A stretch of DNA of 33,147 nt from Comamonadaceae bacterium (GTDB lineage Bacteria > Pseudomonadota > Gammaproteobacteria > Burkholderiales > Burkholderiaceae_C): assembly GCA_947378785.1 (NCBI GenBank), contig CANCLK010000033.1, positions 1-33,147 of the forward strand, read 5' to 3'. A program made the position numbers and the translations under genes. Below, piece after piece: positions 15,584 through 24,182 of the stretch. Numbering within the stretch: position 1 is the stretch's first letter; each line of letters starts with the position of its first letter. A model generated the notes under the pieces. That model had not been told where the DNA came from. It searched no databases and was given only the letters and a program-made list of their open reading frames with translations.

Positions 15584-16279
15584 ATGCGAATTTTTACCCT
15601 TTTGCCTTGGTACGACTGGTTGGCCATCGTTTGGTTTTTTGGTGTGTGGTTGGCTTACTCGCGGTTTTCCCGTAACGAAAACTTCAAGCGCCCCTCGATT
15701 TTGTGGGCTACCAACCGCTACCGGCATTACTGGCTGATGCAGGCCACTTCACGCGACCCGCGTGTGATCGACGGCATCATCACGCAGAACCTGTCGAGCA
15801 CGCCGGCTTTCTTCTCGTCCACCACCATCATCATCATCGGCGGTCTGTTTGCGCTGTTGGGCACCACCGACCGGGCCAGTGAGCTGGTGCGCGAAATTCC
15901 TTTTGCCGTGCAAACCTCGGTGCTGATTTTTGACCTGAAGGTGCTCATGATCATTGGCATCTTCGTCTTTGCATTTTTTCGATTCAGTTGGTCGATGCGT
16001 CAGTACACCTTTGTCGCCTTGTTGATCGGCTCCCTGCCCGCACCGGCCGATTTCGCATCGGGAAAGTTTGACCGCGAGGCCTTTGCCTCACGCGCCAGCC
16101 GCATGGTTGGACTCGCCGCTGAAACTTTCAATGATGGCCTGCGTGCTTACTACCTGAGCTTCGCGGTGATAGCTTGGTTTTTTTCGACCATTGCGTTTGT
16201 CATCGCCACTGCGGCGGTGATCTTGATTTTGTACACCCGCGAGTTCCGTTCGGACGTGTTGCAAGTCCTGAAGGAATGA
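15584..16279 (+). CDS. DUF599 family membrane protein
   Basis: The 231-residue protein matches the DUF599 family, membrane proteins of unknown function. Features include the N-terminal LPWYDWLAIVWFFGVWLAY, a cytosolic loop with RYRHYWLMQATSRDPRVIDG, and four predicted hydrophobic segments (about 8-25, 75-92, 115-135 and 190-215). There is no signal peptide, and no catalytic motif can be pointed out. It lies 86 bases after the wrbA-like gene, behind the hairpin at 15514, so it may have its own transcript. It is convergent with the EgtB-like gene, only 15 bases from its stop. Confidence 0.85.
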   Translation: MRIFTLLPWYDWLAIVWFFGVWLAYSRFSRNENFKRPSILWATNRYRHYWLMQATSRDPRVIDGIITQNLSSTPAFFSSTTIIIIGGLFALLGTTDRASELVREIPFAVQTSVLIFDLKVLMIIGIFVFAFFRFSWSMRQYTFVALLIGSLPAPADFASGKFDREAFASRASRMVGLAAETFNDGLRAYYLSFAVIAWFFSTIAFVIATAAVILILYTREFRSDVLQVLKE

Positions 16280-16294
16280 TGTTGCAGCTCGTCT

Positions 16295-17629
16295 TCAGAC
16301 CACATCGCGCGCCAGTCGAAGCCCGCTGAACTGCCACTGCGCTTCAGGCGGGAAAAAGTTGCGGTAGCTGGCCCGCAGATGGTTTTTCGGTGTGGCGCAG
16401 GAACCGCCGCGCAGCACAAACTGCTGGCACATGAACTTGCCGTTGTACTCGCCCACCAAGCCTTCCCATGGCTTGTAGCCTGGGTAGGCGCTGTAGCTGG
16501 ATTGCGTCCATTCCCAGACATCGCCCCAGAGTTGGGCCAGTCGGCCATCGTGCCTTTCCTGCAAGGGTAGGGGGTGAAAGGTGTTGTTGTCTTGTAGGTT
16601 ACCCGTGATGTTTTGAGGTTGGCTGCGCGCGGCCAGCTCCCATTCCTGCTCGGTTGGCAGGCGGGCACCGGCCCAACGCGCATAAGCGTCGGCCTCAAAA
16701 TAACTCAGGTGGCAAGCAGGCGTGTTCGGGTCTACCGTGACTTGGCCATACAAGGTGAAATTGCTATATCTGCCGCCCTCAAGTTGCCAATACAGCGGTA
16801 GCTGTTGAGCGCCTTGCTGCACCCAATCCCAGCCCATGGACAGCCACAGATCAGGCCGTTGGTAGCCGCCGTCCTGAATGAATTTGATCATGTCGCCGTT
16901 GGTCACCGGCCGGTCTCCGATTTCGAAGGGCGCGATAAAGACTTGGTGCCGAGGCGTCTCGTTGTCAAAAGCAAAGCTGCCGTCAAGGGCTGGCGCGTGG
17001 CCGTGCAGCACCAACCCACCCGCCTGCCGAACCCAGCCTAGCGCCTGCGGATGGGTGGCTGCCAGCGGCCAGTGCTGGGCATAAGCCGGTCGGGCCGAGT
17101 TTTGCGACAGCGCATGCTTGATGTCAGTGATCAGCAACTCTTGGTGCTGTTGCTCATGGTGCAAGCCGAGTTCCAGTAGCTCGTGAAGTGTTTGTTGATC
17201 AGACGCTTCAAGTCCGGCCAACGAGCTGATGAGCGCTTGCATGCGTTGATCCACTTGCGCCCGGTACAGCAGAACTTCTGCCAGCGTGGGCCGGCTGATC
17301 AGACCGCGCTGATGCCTTGGGTGCTTGCTGCCCACGGCGTTGTAATAGCTGTTGAAGAGCACCCGATAGCCGGCGTGGAAAGGTGCAAAGTTTGGCTCAA
17401 AGCGCTCCAACAAAAAAGTTTCAAAAAACCAGGTGACATGCGCCAAATGCCATTTCGCGGGGCTGGCGTCGGGCATGGACTGCAGTTGGCAGTCTTCCGG
17501 GCTGAGCGGCCGGGTGAGCTCAACGGTTTGCTGGCGCGTGCGGGCGTAACGCTGAGCCAGCCCAGACAAATCGCTGGGAGATGGCAAAGCAGTGACGTGA
17601 CCAGTGGTGGACATGCGTTCAAAGGACAT
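16295..17629 (-). CDS. egtB: EgtB-type sulfoxide synthase (ergothioneine biosynthesis protein EgtB)
   Basis: The 444-residue protein has the EgtB architecture: an N-terminal DinB-like helical domain and a C-terminal formylglycine-generating-enzyme-like domain. The iron ligands are visible as His64 (HLAH), His158 and His162 (HEQQHQE). The C-terminal domain shows HLSYFEADAYARWAG, RLPTEQEWE, GDVWEWT and LRGGS. EgtB joins trimethylhistidine and a thiol (gamma-glutamylcysteine or cysteine) using iron and oxygen. No egtD methyltransferase lies next to it. The selenoneine synthase SenA is a close homologue and cannot be excluded. I chose ATG 17629; ATG 17614 is also possible, while a longer frame to 17815 would run into trhO. 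Confidence 0.88.
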   Translation of the reverse strand: MSFERMSTTGHVTALPSPSDLSGLAQRYARTRQQTVELTRPLSPEDCQLQSMPDASPAKWHLAHVTWFFETFLLERFEPNFAPFHAGYRVLFNSYYNAVGSKHPRHQRGLISRPTLAEVLLYRAQVDQRMQALISSLAGLEASDQQTLHELLELGLHHEQQHQELLITDIKHALSQNSARPAYAQHWPLAATHPQALGWVRQAGGLVLHGHAPALDGSFAFDNETPRHQVFIAPFEIGDRPVTNGDMIKFIQDGGYQRPDLWLSMGWDWVQQGAQQLPLYWQLEGGRYSNFTLYGQVTVDPNTPACHLSYFEADAYARWAGARLPTEQEWELAARSQPQNITGNLQDNNTFHPLPLQERHDGRLAQLWGDVWEWTQSSYSAYPGYKPWEGLVGEYNGKFMCQQFVLRGGSCATPKNHLRASYRNFFPPEAQWQFSGLRLARDVV

Positions 17630-17699
17630 GTGTTTATTTTGCGTGTCTACGGCCAGATGTGCGTCAGGCCTGGGCAAACGCCCTTTTTTTCTATTTGCC

Positions 17700-18455
17700 T
17701 TAGAGATCAAGAGAGCCAACAAGCTCTGGCCTAGGCGACAAGGCCACGTCGACCACGCGTCGTTCGTCAAAGACAAAGCAGCCGCCGTTGTAATGGGCTT
17801 GGCCGACTTGCTCAAAATAAGTCAGGATGCCGCCGTCGAGTTGGAAGACATCCGTCAGCCCGGCTTCTCGCATCAAGAGGGCGGCTTTTTCGCAGCGGAT
17901 GCCGCCCGTGCAAAAGCTCACGACGGTCTTGCCTTGCAACTCGGCTTGGTGGGCTTTGAAGGCGTCTGGAAACTCGGTGAACTTGTCGATGCGCCAGTCG
18001 ATCGCGCCGGTAAATGTGCCGCAGTCCGCTTCAAAGGCGTTGCGTGTGTCGAGGGTGACCACGGCTTGGCCTTGATCGTCGTGGCCTTGGTCCAGCCAGC
18101 GTTTCAGGGTGCTCGCGTCAACGGCTGGCGCCCGCCCGCTGGCAGGTTGAATCGCCGGGTGGTTCATGCGAATGATTTCGGGTTTGATTTTGACCAGCCG
18201 TTTTTTGAACGGCTGGGTCTCCGACCAGCTTTCTTTGGCCTCCAGGCCCTTAAACCGGCTGTCGCCGCACAGCCAGGTCATAAAGCCGTTAACTTCATTG
18301 GATTCACCTGCCAAGAATAGATTGATGCCTTCTTCGGCAAGCAATACCGTGCCCTTGATCTCGCTGCCCTCCAGCCTTTGGCAGATAGCGCTGTGCAAGG
18401 TGGGGAGATCGGTAAGGCTGACAAAGCGGTAAGCTGCAATATTCAGGAAGTTCAT
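17700..18455 (-). CDS. trhO: tRNA uridine(34) hydroxylase (rhodanese-like)
   Basis: TrhO (formerly YceA) hydroxylates uridine at the wobble position of tRNAs, the oxygen-dependent route to ho5U and cmo5U. The protein has 251 residues: an N-terminal acylphosphatase-like domain (about 1-95, GTVLLAEEGINLFLAG) and a rhodanese domain with the active-site loop CTGGIRCEKA starting at Cys182. The C-terminal part has only the GGCFVFDERR segment and is shorter than in E. coli TrhO (350 residues), but short forms are common in Betaproteobacteria. It is divergent from dnaE across an 85-base gap with an AT-rich palindrome. Confidence 0.93.
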   Translation of the reverse strand: MNFLNIAAYRFVSLTDLPTLHSAICQRLEGSEIKGTVLLAEEGINLFLAGESNEVNGFMTWLCGDSRFKGLEAKESWSETQPFKKRLVKIKPEIIRMNHPAIQPASGRAPAVDASTLKRWLDQGHDDQGQAVVTLDTRNAFEADCGTFTGAIDWRIDKFTEFPDAFKAHQAELQGKTVVSFCTGGIRCEKAALLMREAGLTDVFQLDGGILTYFEQVGQAHYNGGCFVFDERRVVDVALSPRPELVGSLDL

Positions 18456-18482
18456 GGTGACCGGGATTGTAAGAAAAGCCTG

Positions 18483-18496
18483 AAAAATCGATTTTT
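18483..18496. repeat. Perfect 14-bp palindrome in the trhO-dnaE divergent gap
   Basis: AAAAATCGATTTTT reads the same on both strands and lies 28 bases before trhO and 44 bases before dnaE. It could be an operator or a promoter element; no regulator can be assigned. Confidence 0.45.
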
Positions 18497-18540
18497 GGCA
18501 AGACCCTGAGCGGGCGAAAGTGGCGCCTAAAATGATTCGT

Positions 18541-21500
18541 ATGTTTGTTCATTTGCGTATTCATACCGAGTTTTCCGTTGTCGACGGAACCAATCGGATC
18601 GATGAAATTGTGGCTGCCGCAGCGGCCAACCAGCAGCCAGCCTTGGCCATCACCGACTTGTCTAATCTTTTTGGTACGGTCAAGTTCTACAAGCAAGCGC
18701 GCGGCAAGGGCGTCAAGCCCCTGATCGGTGCTGATGTCTGGGTCGAGGTGCCCGGCAAAGATGCCAGCGCACCGCCCGCCCGACTGCTGCTGCTGGTGCA
18801 AGACCGCCGCGGCTACTTAAATCTGTCTGAGCTGCTGACCCGCGCTTGGACAAAAAACGTGGTGCGCGACCAAGCTGTGATCAAGCTCGAATGGTTGCAA
18901 GAGTTGGGCGAAGGCTTGATTGCCTTAGCCGGTGCTCAGACGGGCGCCGTGGGCCAAGCCTTGGTGCAAGGCGACCAAACCCGCGCCATGGAATGTGCCT
19001 TGTATTTTGCGGGCCTATTCCCGCATCGCTTTTACCTAGAGTTACAGCGCGCAGAGCGTGCCGATGACGAGCGTCATGTGGTGGCGGCTGTGCAATTGGC
19101 GGCGCGCCTCAAGCTGCCGGTGGTGGCCACGCATCCGGTGCAGTTTTTGACCTATGACGACTACGAGGCGCACGAAGCGCGCGTGTGTATTTCTGAAGGT
19201 GAGATTTTGGGCAACGTGCGGCGCGTGCGAAAGTTCACGCGGGAGCAGTACTTCAAGTCGCAAGCACAGATGACCGAGCTGTTTGCCGACATTCCGTCGG
19301 CACTGGCCAATTCGTTTGAAATTGCCAAACGCTGCAATCTGGTGCTCGAACTCGGCAAGCCCATGTTGCCCGACTACCCGACGCCCGACGTTGACGGTGT
19401 GCGCTTGCCGATTGATGCGTACTTCCGACACGCCTCGCATGAAGGCCTGAAAGAGCGTTTGTTGCATTTGTATCCCGACGACAAGCTGCGCGAAAGCAAG
19501 CGGCCCGAGTACGTGGCGCGGCTGGATTTTGAGATCAACGTGATCTTGAAGATGGGCTTTCCGGGCTACTTCCTGATCGTTGGTGACTTCATCAACTGGG
19601 CCAAGAACAACGGCTGCCCGGTCGGGCCTGGGCGGGGTTCTGGCGCCGGTTCGCTGGTGGCTTATTCGCTGCGCATCACTGACTTGGATCCGCTGCAATA
19701 CAACTTGCTGTTTGAACGATTTTTGAACCCCGAACGGGTTTCAATGCCCGACTTCGATATCGACTTTTGCCAGACCAATCGCGACCGCGTGATTGACTAC
19801 GTCAAAGAAAAATACGGCAAAGAAGCTGTCAGCCAGATCGTGACCTTCGGCACCATGGCGGCCCGCGCGGCTATTCGCGACGTCGGGCGTGTGCTGGACT
19901 TTCCTTATGGGTTTTGTGACAGCATTTCGAAGCTCATTCCGAACAAACCGGGGCAAGCTGTGTCGCTGCAATTGCCGCCGGCAGACCGCGACAAAAACGA
20001 CAAGATGGTTTATGCGGTTGAGGCTGAGCCCATTTTGGCCGAGCGCGAAAGCAAAGAAGAAGACGTGCGCACGCTGCTGGAGCTGGCACGAAAGCTCGAA
20101 GGCCTGACTCGAAACGTCGGTATGCACGCGGGAGGTGTGTTGATTGCGCCCGGCAAGCTGACTGATTTTTGCCCGCTCTACCAGCAACCCGGCAGCGACT
20201 CGGCGGTCAGCCAATACGACAAAAATGACGTCGAGGCGATTGGCCTGGTGAAGTTCGACTTCTTGGGTTTGGCCACGCTGACCATTTTGGAAATTGCGCG
20301 CGAGTTCATCATGAAGCGCCACGCGGGCCAAGAAAACTTTGCCTTTGAAAACCTGCCGCTGGATGACGCTAGGGTCTACAAATTATTTGCAGAGGGCAAG
20401 ACAGAGGCGGTGTTCCAGTTTGAAAGTAGCGGCATGCAGCGTATGCTGAAAGACGCGCGTCCGACCCGCCTTGAAGACCTGATTGCGCTGAACGCGCTGT
20501 ACCGGCCCGGTCCGATGGATTTGATCCCCACTTTCGTGGCGCGCAAGCAGGGCCGCGAAGAAGTCATCTACCCGCATCCACTGGTGGCCGACATGCTGTC
20601 GGAAACCTACGGCATCATGGTCTATCAAGAGCAGGTGATGCAGACCGCGCAGATTCTGGGCGGCTACACGCTGGGCGGCGCCGACATGCTGCGCCGTGCG
20701 ATGGGTAAAAAAGATGCGGACGAGATGGCGCAACACCGTCAGATCTTCCGCGATGGCGCAGCCAAGAATGACATCGTTGAAGCCAAGGCCGACGAAGTTT
20801 TTGACTTGATGGAGAAGTTCGCCGGCTACGGCTTCAACAAGTCGCACGCCGCCGCTTACTCGCTGCTGGCGTATCACACGGCTTGGCTCAAGGTGCATTA
20901 CACGGCTGAGTTTTTCTGCGCCAACATGACGGTGGAGATGGACGACACCGACAAGTTGAAGATCCTCTTTGGGGATGCTGTGAAGATGGGCATAAGCTTT
21001 GAGTCGCCTGACGTGAACCGTGGCCATTACCGCTTCGAGCCGATCACCGACAAAAGCATCCGCTACGGTTTGGGCGCTATCAAAGGCACGGGCCAGCAAG
21101 CCATTGCGGCGATGGTTGCAGCGCGCGAAGAGGGCGGCCCCTTCACCTCGCTTTATGATTTTTGTGTGCGTGTCGACAAGTCCAAACTCAACAAGCGCAC
21201 GGTGGAGGCGCTCATCAAAGCCGGTGCGTTTGACAACCTGCACCTGAACCGCGCCGAGCTGTTGGCGTCGGTGGACCGGGCCTTTGAATTCTCTGCTGCC
21301 ACGCAGGCCAATGCCAACCAAGGCGGGCTGTTTGACATGTCCGATTCACATGCCGCCAGCACGCAAGAGCCGCCGCTGGTTGACGCCATGCCTTGGGGCG
21401 TGAAAACACGCCTAACCTACGAGAAAACAGCAGTTGGCTTTTATCTGTCGGGCCATTTGTTTGACGAGGTCGAGCTCGAAGTCCGCAAGTTCGCCAAGCG

Positions 21501-22056
21501 CAAGATCGAAGATCTGATCGATTCACGTGAGCCGCAACTCATCGCGGCCATCGTCAATGACCTGCGCGTCATCAACGGTCAGCGCGGCAAGCTGGCTCTG
21601 TTCAAGCTCGACGACAAAACGGCTGTGATCGAGGCCACGGCCGATGAAAACGTGCTCAACGCCCACCGCAATCAGCTCAAGGATGACGAGCTGGTCATTG
21701 TTCAGGCCAGCTTGCAGCCAGACCGTTTTGCCGGTGGTTTTCGCCTGAAGGTCACGCAGGTCTGGGATTTGGAAGAAGCGCGCTGCCGCTTCGGTAAATA
21801 CCTGCGTGTGGCCGTCAACGGTTCAGCGCCCGACATTCCACGCCTGGTCAAAGACTTCCCGCCTAGGCGAGCGATCTCAGCGTTAGATGAGAGCGAGGTC
21901 GTGCGCGGCTTGTCGGTGCGCCTGAGCCTGCGCCGCGATGGCGTCACCGCTGAACTGCAACTCGGCGACGCTGCGAAGTTCTACCCGACCGATGCTGCGC
22001 TGGCCAGTTGGATGGCACAGGCGGATCGGGGCTTGGCGCAGGTGGTGTACGAGTAG
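18541..22056 (+). CDS. dnaE: DNA polymerase III alpha subunit
   Basis: This is the main replicative polymerase, with 1171 residues from the ATG at 18541. The N-terminal PHP domain begins VHLRIHTEFSVVDG. The palm catalytic aspartates are Asp404 and Asp406 in PDFDIDF, and Asp573 in KFDFLGL. GRGSGAGSLVAYSL and NVGMHAGGVLIAPG are conserved nucleotide-contacting segments. The internal clamp-binding motif is QGGLF (927-931), followed by the OB fold (from about residue 1000) and the tau-binding tail. Length is normal for DnaE1 of Proteobacteria. In-frame ATG codons at 18520 and 18532 add seven or three residues; no clear Shine-Dalgarno sequence separates these choices. Confidence 0.97.
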   Translation: MFVHLRIHTEFSVVDGTNRIDEIVAAAAANQQPALAITDLSNLFGTVKFYKQARGKGVKPLIGADVWVEVPGKDASAPPARLLLLVQDRRGYLNLSELLTRAWTKNVVRDQAVIKLEWLQELGEGLIALAGAQTGAVGQALVQGDQTRAMECALYFAGLFPHRFYLELQRAERADDERHVVAAVQLAARLKLPVVATHPVQFLTYDDYEAHEARVCISEGEILGNVRRVRKFTREQYFKSQAQMTELFADIPSALANSFEIAKRCNLVLELGKPMLPDYPTPDVDGVRLPIDAYFRHASHEGLKERLLHLYPDDKLRESKRPEYVARLDFEINVILKMGFPGYFLIVGDFINWAKNNGCPVGPGRGSGAGSLVAYSLRITDLDPLQYNLLFERFLNPERVSMPDFDIDFCQTNRDRVIDYVKEKYGKEAVSQIVTFGTMAARAAIRDVGRVLDFPYGFCDSISKLIPNKPGQAVSLQLPPADRDKNDKMVYAVEAEPILAERESKEEDVRTLLELARKLEGLTRNVGMHAGGVLIAPGKLTDFCPLYQQPGSDSAVSQYDKNDVEAIGLVKFDFLGLATLTILEIAREFIMKRHAGQENFAFENLPLDDARVYKLFAEGKTEAVFQFESSGMQRMLKDARPTRLEDLIALNALYRPGPMDLIPTFVARKQGREEVIYPHPLVADMLSETYGIMVYQEQVMQTAQILGGYTLGGADMLRRAMGKKDADEMAQHRQIFRDGAAKNDIVEAKADEVFDLMEKFAGYGFNKSHAAAYSLLAYHTAWLKVHYTAEFFCANMTVEMDDTDKLKILFGDAVKMGISFESPDVNRGHYRFEPITDKSIRYGLGAIKGTGQQAIAAMVAAREEGGPFTSLYDFCVRVDKSKLNKRTVEALIKAGAFDNLHLNRAELLASVDRAFEFSAATQANANQGGLFDMSDSHAASTQEPPLVDAMPWGVKTRLTYEKTAVGFYLSGHLFDEVELEVRKFAKRKIEDLIDSREPQLIAAIVNDLRVINGQRGKLALFKLDDKTAVIEATADENVLNAHRNQLKDDELVIVQASLQPDRFAGGFRLKVTQVWDLEEARCRFGKYLRVAVNGSAPDIPRLVKDFPPRRAISALDESEVVRGLSVRLSLRRDGVTAELQLGDAAKFYPTDAALASWMAQADRGLAQVVYE

Positions 22057-22111
22057 ATTGAGCCCTGCACAAAGGCCGACATCCGTCGCATCTGATGAAA
22101 ATATATAAGAC

Positions 22112-23035
22112 ATGACCTACGCTATCACGCCCCCCACTTGGTCTCAGCTGATCCACGCTCACGCCCGAACCCATCCCAAAGTGTTGGTGGGTTTGGGCAT
22201 TTCCTTGTTAGGCGTTGTTGCGCTTTTATTGCAAGGGCAGATCTGGCTCAATACGACAGGAAATGACGCCGTTCGGTGGGCCTTGTGGGGCGGCATGGCA
22301 GGTTTACTGGCCACCACCTTGGGTGCTTTGCCCGTGCTTTTTTTGAGCGGCTTGCGTCAAAAAACGGAAGACGTGATGCTCGGAGCGGCGGCCGGCATGA
22401 TGTTGGCTGCAGCCGCTTTTTCCTTGTTGTTGCCTGGCTTGGCTGCTGGCAAAAATTTCACCGGCAGTGCCGTTGGGGGCGCTGGTCTGGTGGTCGTGGG
22501 CATGGCCTTGGGGGTCATGCTCATGCTGGGTCTGGACCAGTTCACGCCGCACGAGCACGACAAAACAGGCCCCTGTGGTCCGGGCAATGAACGCTGTAAC
22601 AGGGTCTGGTTATTTGTGATGGCGGTGGCCATTCACAACTTGCCCGAAGGCATGGCGGTGGGCGTGAGCTTCGCGCAAGGCGACTTGAGCGTCGGTTTGC
22701 CCTTAGCTACGGCGATTGCGCTGCAAGACATTCCTGAAGGCTTGGCTGTGGCCATGACGCTGCGCTCCATCGGCACCAGTGCCTGGAAGTCGATTGGCGT
22801 GGCCGCACTGGGCGGTTTGTTGGAGCCCGTGGGCGCGCTGATTGGGGTTAGCTTGGTTGGCAGTTCGGCCATGGCTTATCCGATCGGTCTGGGCTTGGCC
22901 GCCGGCGCGATGCTGTTTGTGGTGTCACATGAGGTCATCCCTGAGACCCACCGCAACGGTCACCAAACATCTGCCACGATCGGCCTGATGGTTGGCTTTG
23001 CCATCATGATGGTGCTGGACACCACCCTGGGTTGA
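22112..23035 (+). CDS. ZIP-family metal transporter
   Basis: This 307-residue inner-membrane protein belongs to the ZIP family (GufA/ZupT-like), which brings zinc and other divalent metals into the cytoplasm. The two hallmark transmembrane motifs are HNLPEG at 175-180 and QDIPEG at 205-210; in the second the usual His is replaced by Gln, as in other GufA-like members. Further conserved residues are Glu238-Pro239 and His273-Glu274. The loop between TM3 and TM4 is short and carries HEHD (147-150), a possible metal-binding site. About eight hydrophobic segments are visible. It starts 55 bases after dnaE and ends three bases before a convergent gene. Confidence 0.92.
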   Translation: MTYAITPPTWSQLIHAHARTHPKVLVGLGISLLGVVALLLQGQIWLNTTGNDAVRWALWGGMAGLLATTLGALPVLFLSGLRQKTEDVMLGAAAGMMLAAAAFSLLLPGLAAGKNFTGSAVGGAGLVVVGMALGVMLMLGLDQFTPHEHDKTGPCGPGNERCNRVWLFVMAVAIHNLPEGMAVGVSFAQGDLSVGLPLATAIALQDIPEGLAVAMTLRSIGTSAWKSIGVAALGGLLEPVGALIGVSLVGSSAMAYPIGLGLAAGAMLFVVSHEVIPETHRNGHQTSATIGLMVGFAIMMVLDTTLG

Positions 23036-23038
23036 TGC

Positions 23039-24028
23039 TCAGCTGACAGTGAGCTTGGTACTCACAATGATCTTGTCATACTTGGCGATTTCGGCATTCC
23101 AAAAATTTGAAAACTGGGCGGCGGTGCCGGGTCTGGTTTCCGCGTCTAGCTCATCCAATCGCTTGACCACATCTGCTTGAGACAGAACCGCTTTGAGGGC
23201 TGACTCAAGACGCGCGACCACCGATATCGGAAGCTTGGCAGGCCCGGCGATGCCGTACCAGGTGAAGGCTTCATAGCCGGGTAAGGTTTCACTGATGCTT
23301 GGGACGTCAGGCTGCCGCGCCAGACGTTTGGGTGAGCAAACACCGAGGGCTTTCAGCTTGCCGGTTTTGACATGTGGCAGCACCGAACCCGTGGAGCTGA
23401 ATGTCATGTCGACGTCACCTGCGAGCAAAGATGTCATGGCCTCGCCGGTGCCCTTGAAGGGGACGTGCAACATGTCAATGCCAGCCTGCGTTTTAAACCC
23501 TTCTCCCGCCAGATGTGGCGCACTGCCAATGCCGGCGGACATGAACGTGAATTTCCCCGGTGCGGCCTTGGCCCGCGCAATCAGGTCGGCGACCGACTTG
23601 AATCCGTGCTTGCTGTTGACGGCCAGAACATGGGGCGTGATGCCGACCAGACCGATGGGTGTGAAGTCTTTGATCGGGTCGAACTTGCCTCGGGCCAACA
23701 GCAAAGGGCCAATGGCATTAGAGCTGACGTGGGCGAGCTGAAGTGTGTAGCCATCAGGTGCGGATTGCGCCACGAAGGCGGAGCATATCGTGCCGGTGGC
23801 GCCGCTCTTGTTTTCCACCAGCATGGGCTGCCCAAGTTCTTTTTCCATCTTGATGGCGATCAAGCGGGCCATCGCATCAGCGCCACCACCAGGCGGAAAA
23901 CCCAACATCAATTTGATGGGTTTGCTGGGCCAATCCTCAGCCGAAAAAACACCTTGCCAAGGCGAGGCCAGCAGTGTGCCTGCAGATAACGTGGCGACAA
24001 ATGAGCGGCGGTTTTGAATGGGTTTCAT
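23039..24028 (-). CDS. Bug-family TTT solute receptor with Tat-like signal
   Basis: The product is a 329-residue Bug-type periplasmic receptor. The signal has a Tat motif, NRRSF at residues 6-10, and a cleavage site after VFSA (30). Motifs are PIKLMLGFPPGGGADAMARL, MLVENKSGATGTI and the PSISETLPGYEAFTWYGIAG segment. The ligand is not known. It is divergent from another Bug receptor at 24183, and the two share a 154-base promoter region with a perfect inverted repeat. It appears monocistronic and runs into the ZIP gene end with a gap of only three bases. It is not closely similar to its divergent partner, so it is not a recent duplication. Confidence 0.92.
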   Translation of the reverse strand: MKPIQNRRSFVATLSAGTLLASPWQGVFSAEDWPSKPIKLMLGFPPGGGADAMARLIAIKMEKELGQPMLVENKSGATGTICSAFVAQSAPDGYTLQLAHVSSNAIGPLLLARGKFDPIKDFTPIGLVGITPHVLAVNSKHGFKSVADLIARAKAAPGKFTFMSAGIGSAPHLAGEGFKTQAGIDMLHVPFKGTGEAMTSLLAGDVDMTFSSTGSVLPHVKTGKLKALGVCSPKRLARQPDVPSISETLPGYEAFTWYGIAGPAKLPISVVARLESALKAVLSQADVVKRLDELDAETRPGTAAQFSNFWNAEIAKYDKIIVSTKLTVS

Positions 24029-24092
24029 CGGGATTGAATGTCTTCTGGGCTGCGGGGCAGCCAGTGCGGACTAGTGTGCTGATCAATTTCAA

Positions 24093-24128
24093 GTATATTG
24101 CAGCTTTAGCTATAAATCTGCAATATAC
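24093..24128. promoter_or_regulatory. Inverted repeat operator between the divergent Bug receptors
   Basis: GTATATTGCAG (24093-24103) and CTGCAATATAC (24118-24128) are perfect inverted copies with a 14-base spacer, centres 25 bases apart. A good -10 box TATAAA (24111-24116), with a weak -35 TTTCAA (24087-24092) at 18-base spacing, lies inside the repeat and points to the gene at 24183. A repressor bound at both arms would cover this promoter. The GntR regulator encoded at the end of that operon is the natural candidate. Confidence 0.65.
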
Positions 24129-24182
24129 GGATGGATTGAGTGATGCGGCCTCCCGCACGCAAACATCCTTCCCGGAGACAAG

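Noticed and set aside
19741..21321. Several long antisense frames inside dnaE
   Set aside because: dnaE is intact with all catalytic motifs; the antisense translations look like shadow coding and have no family motifs.
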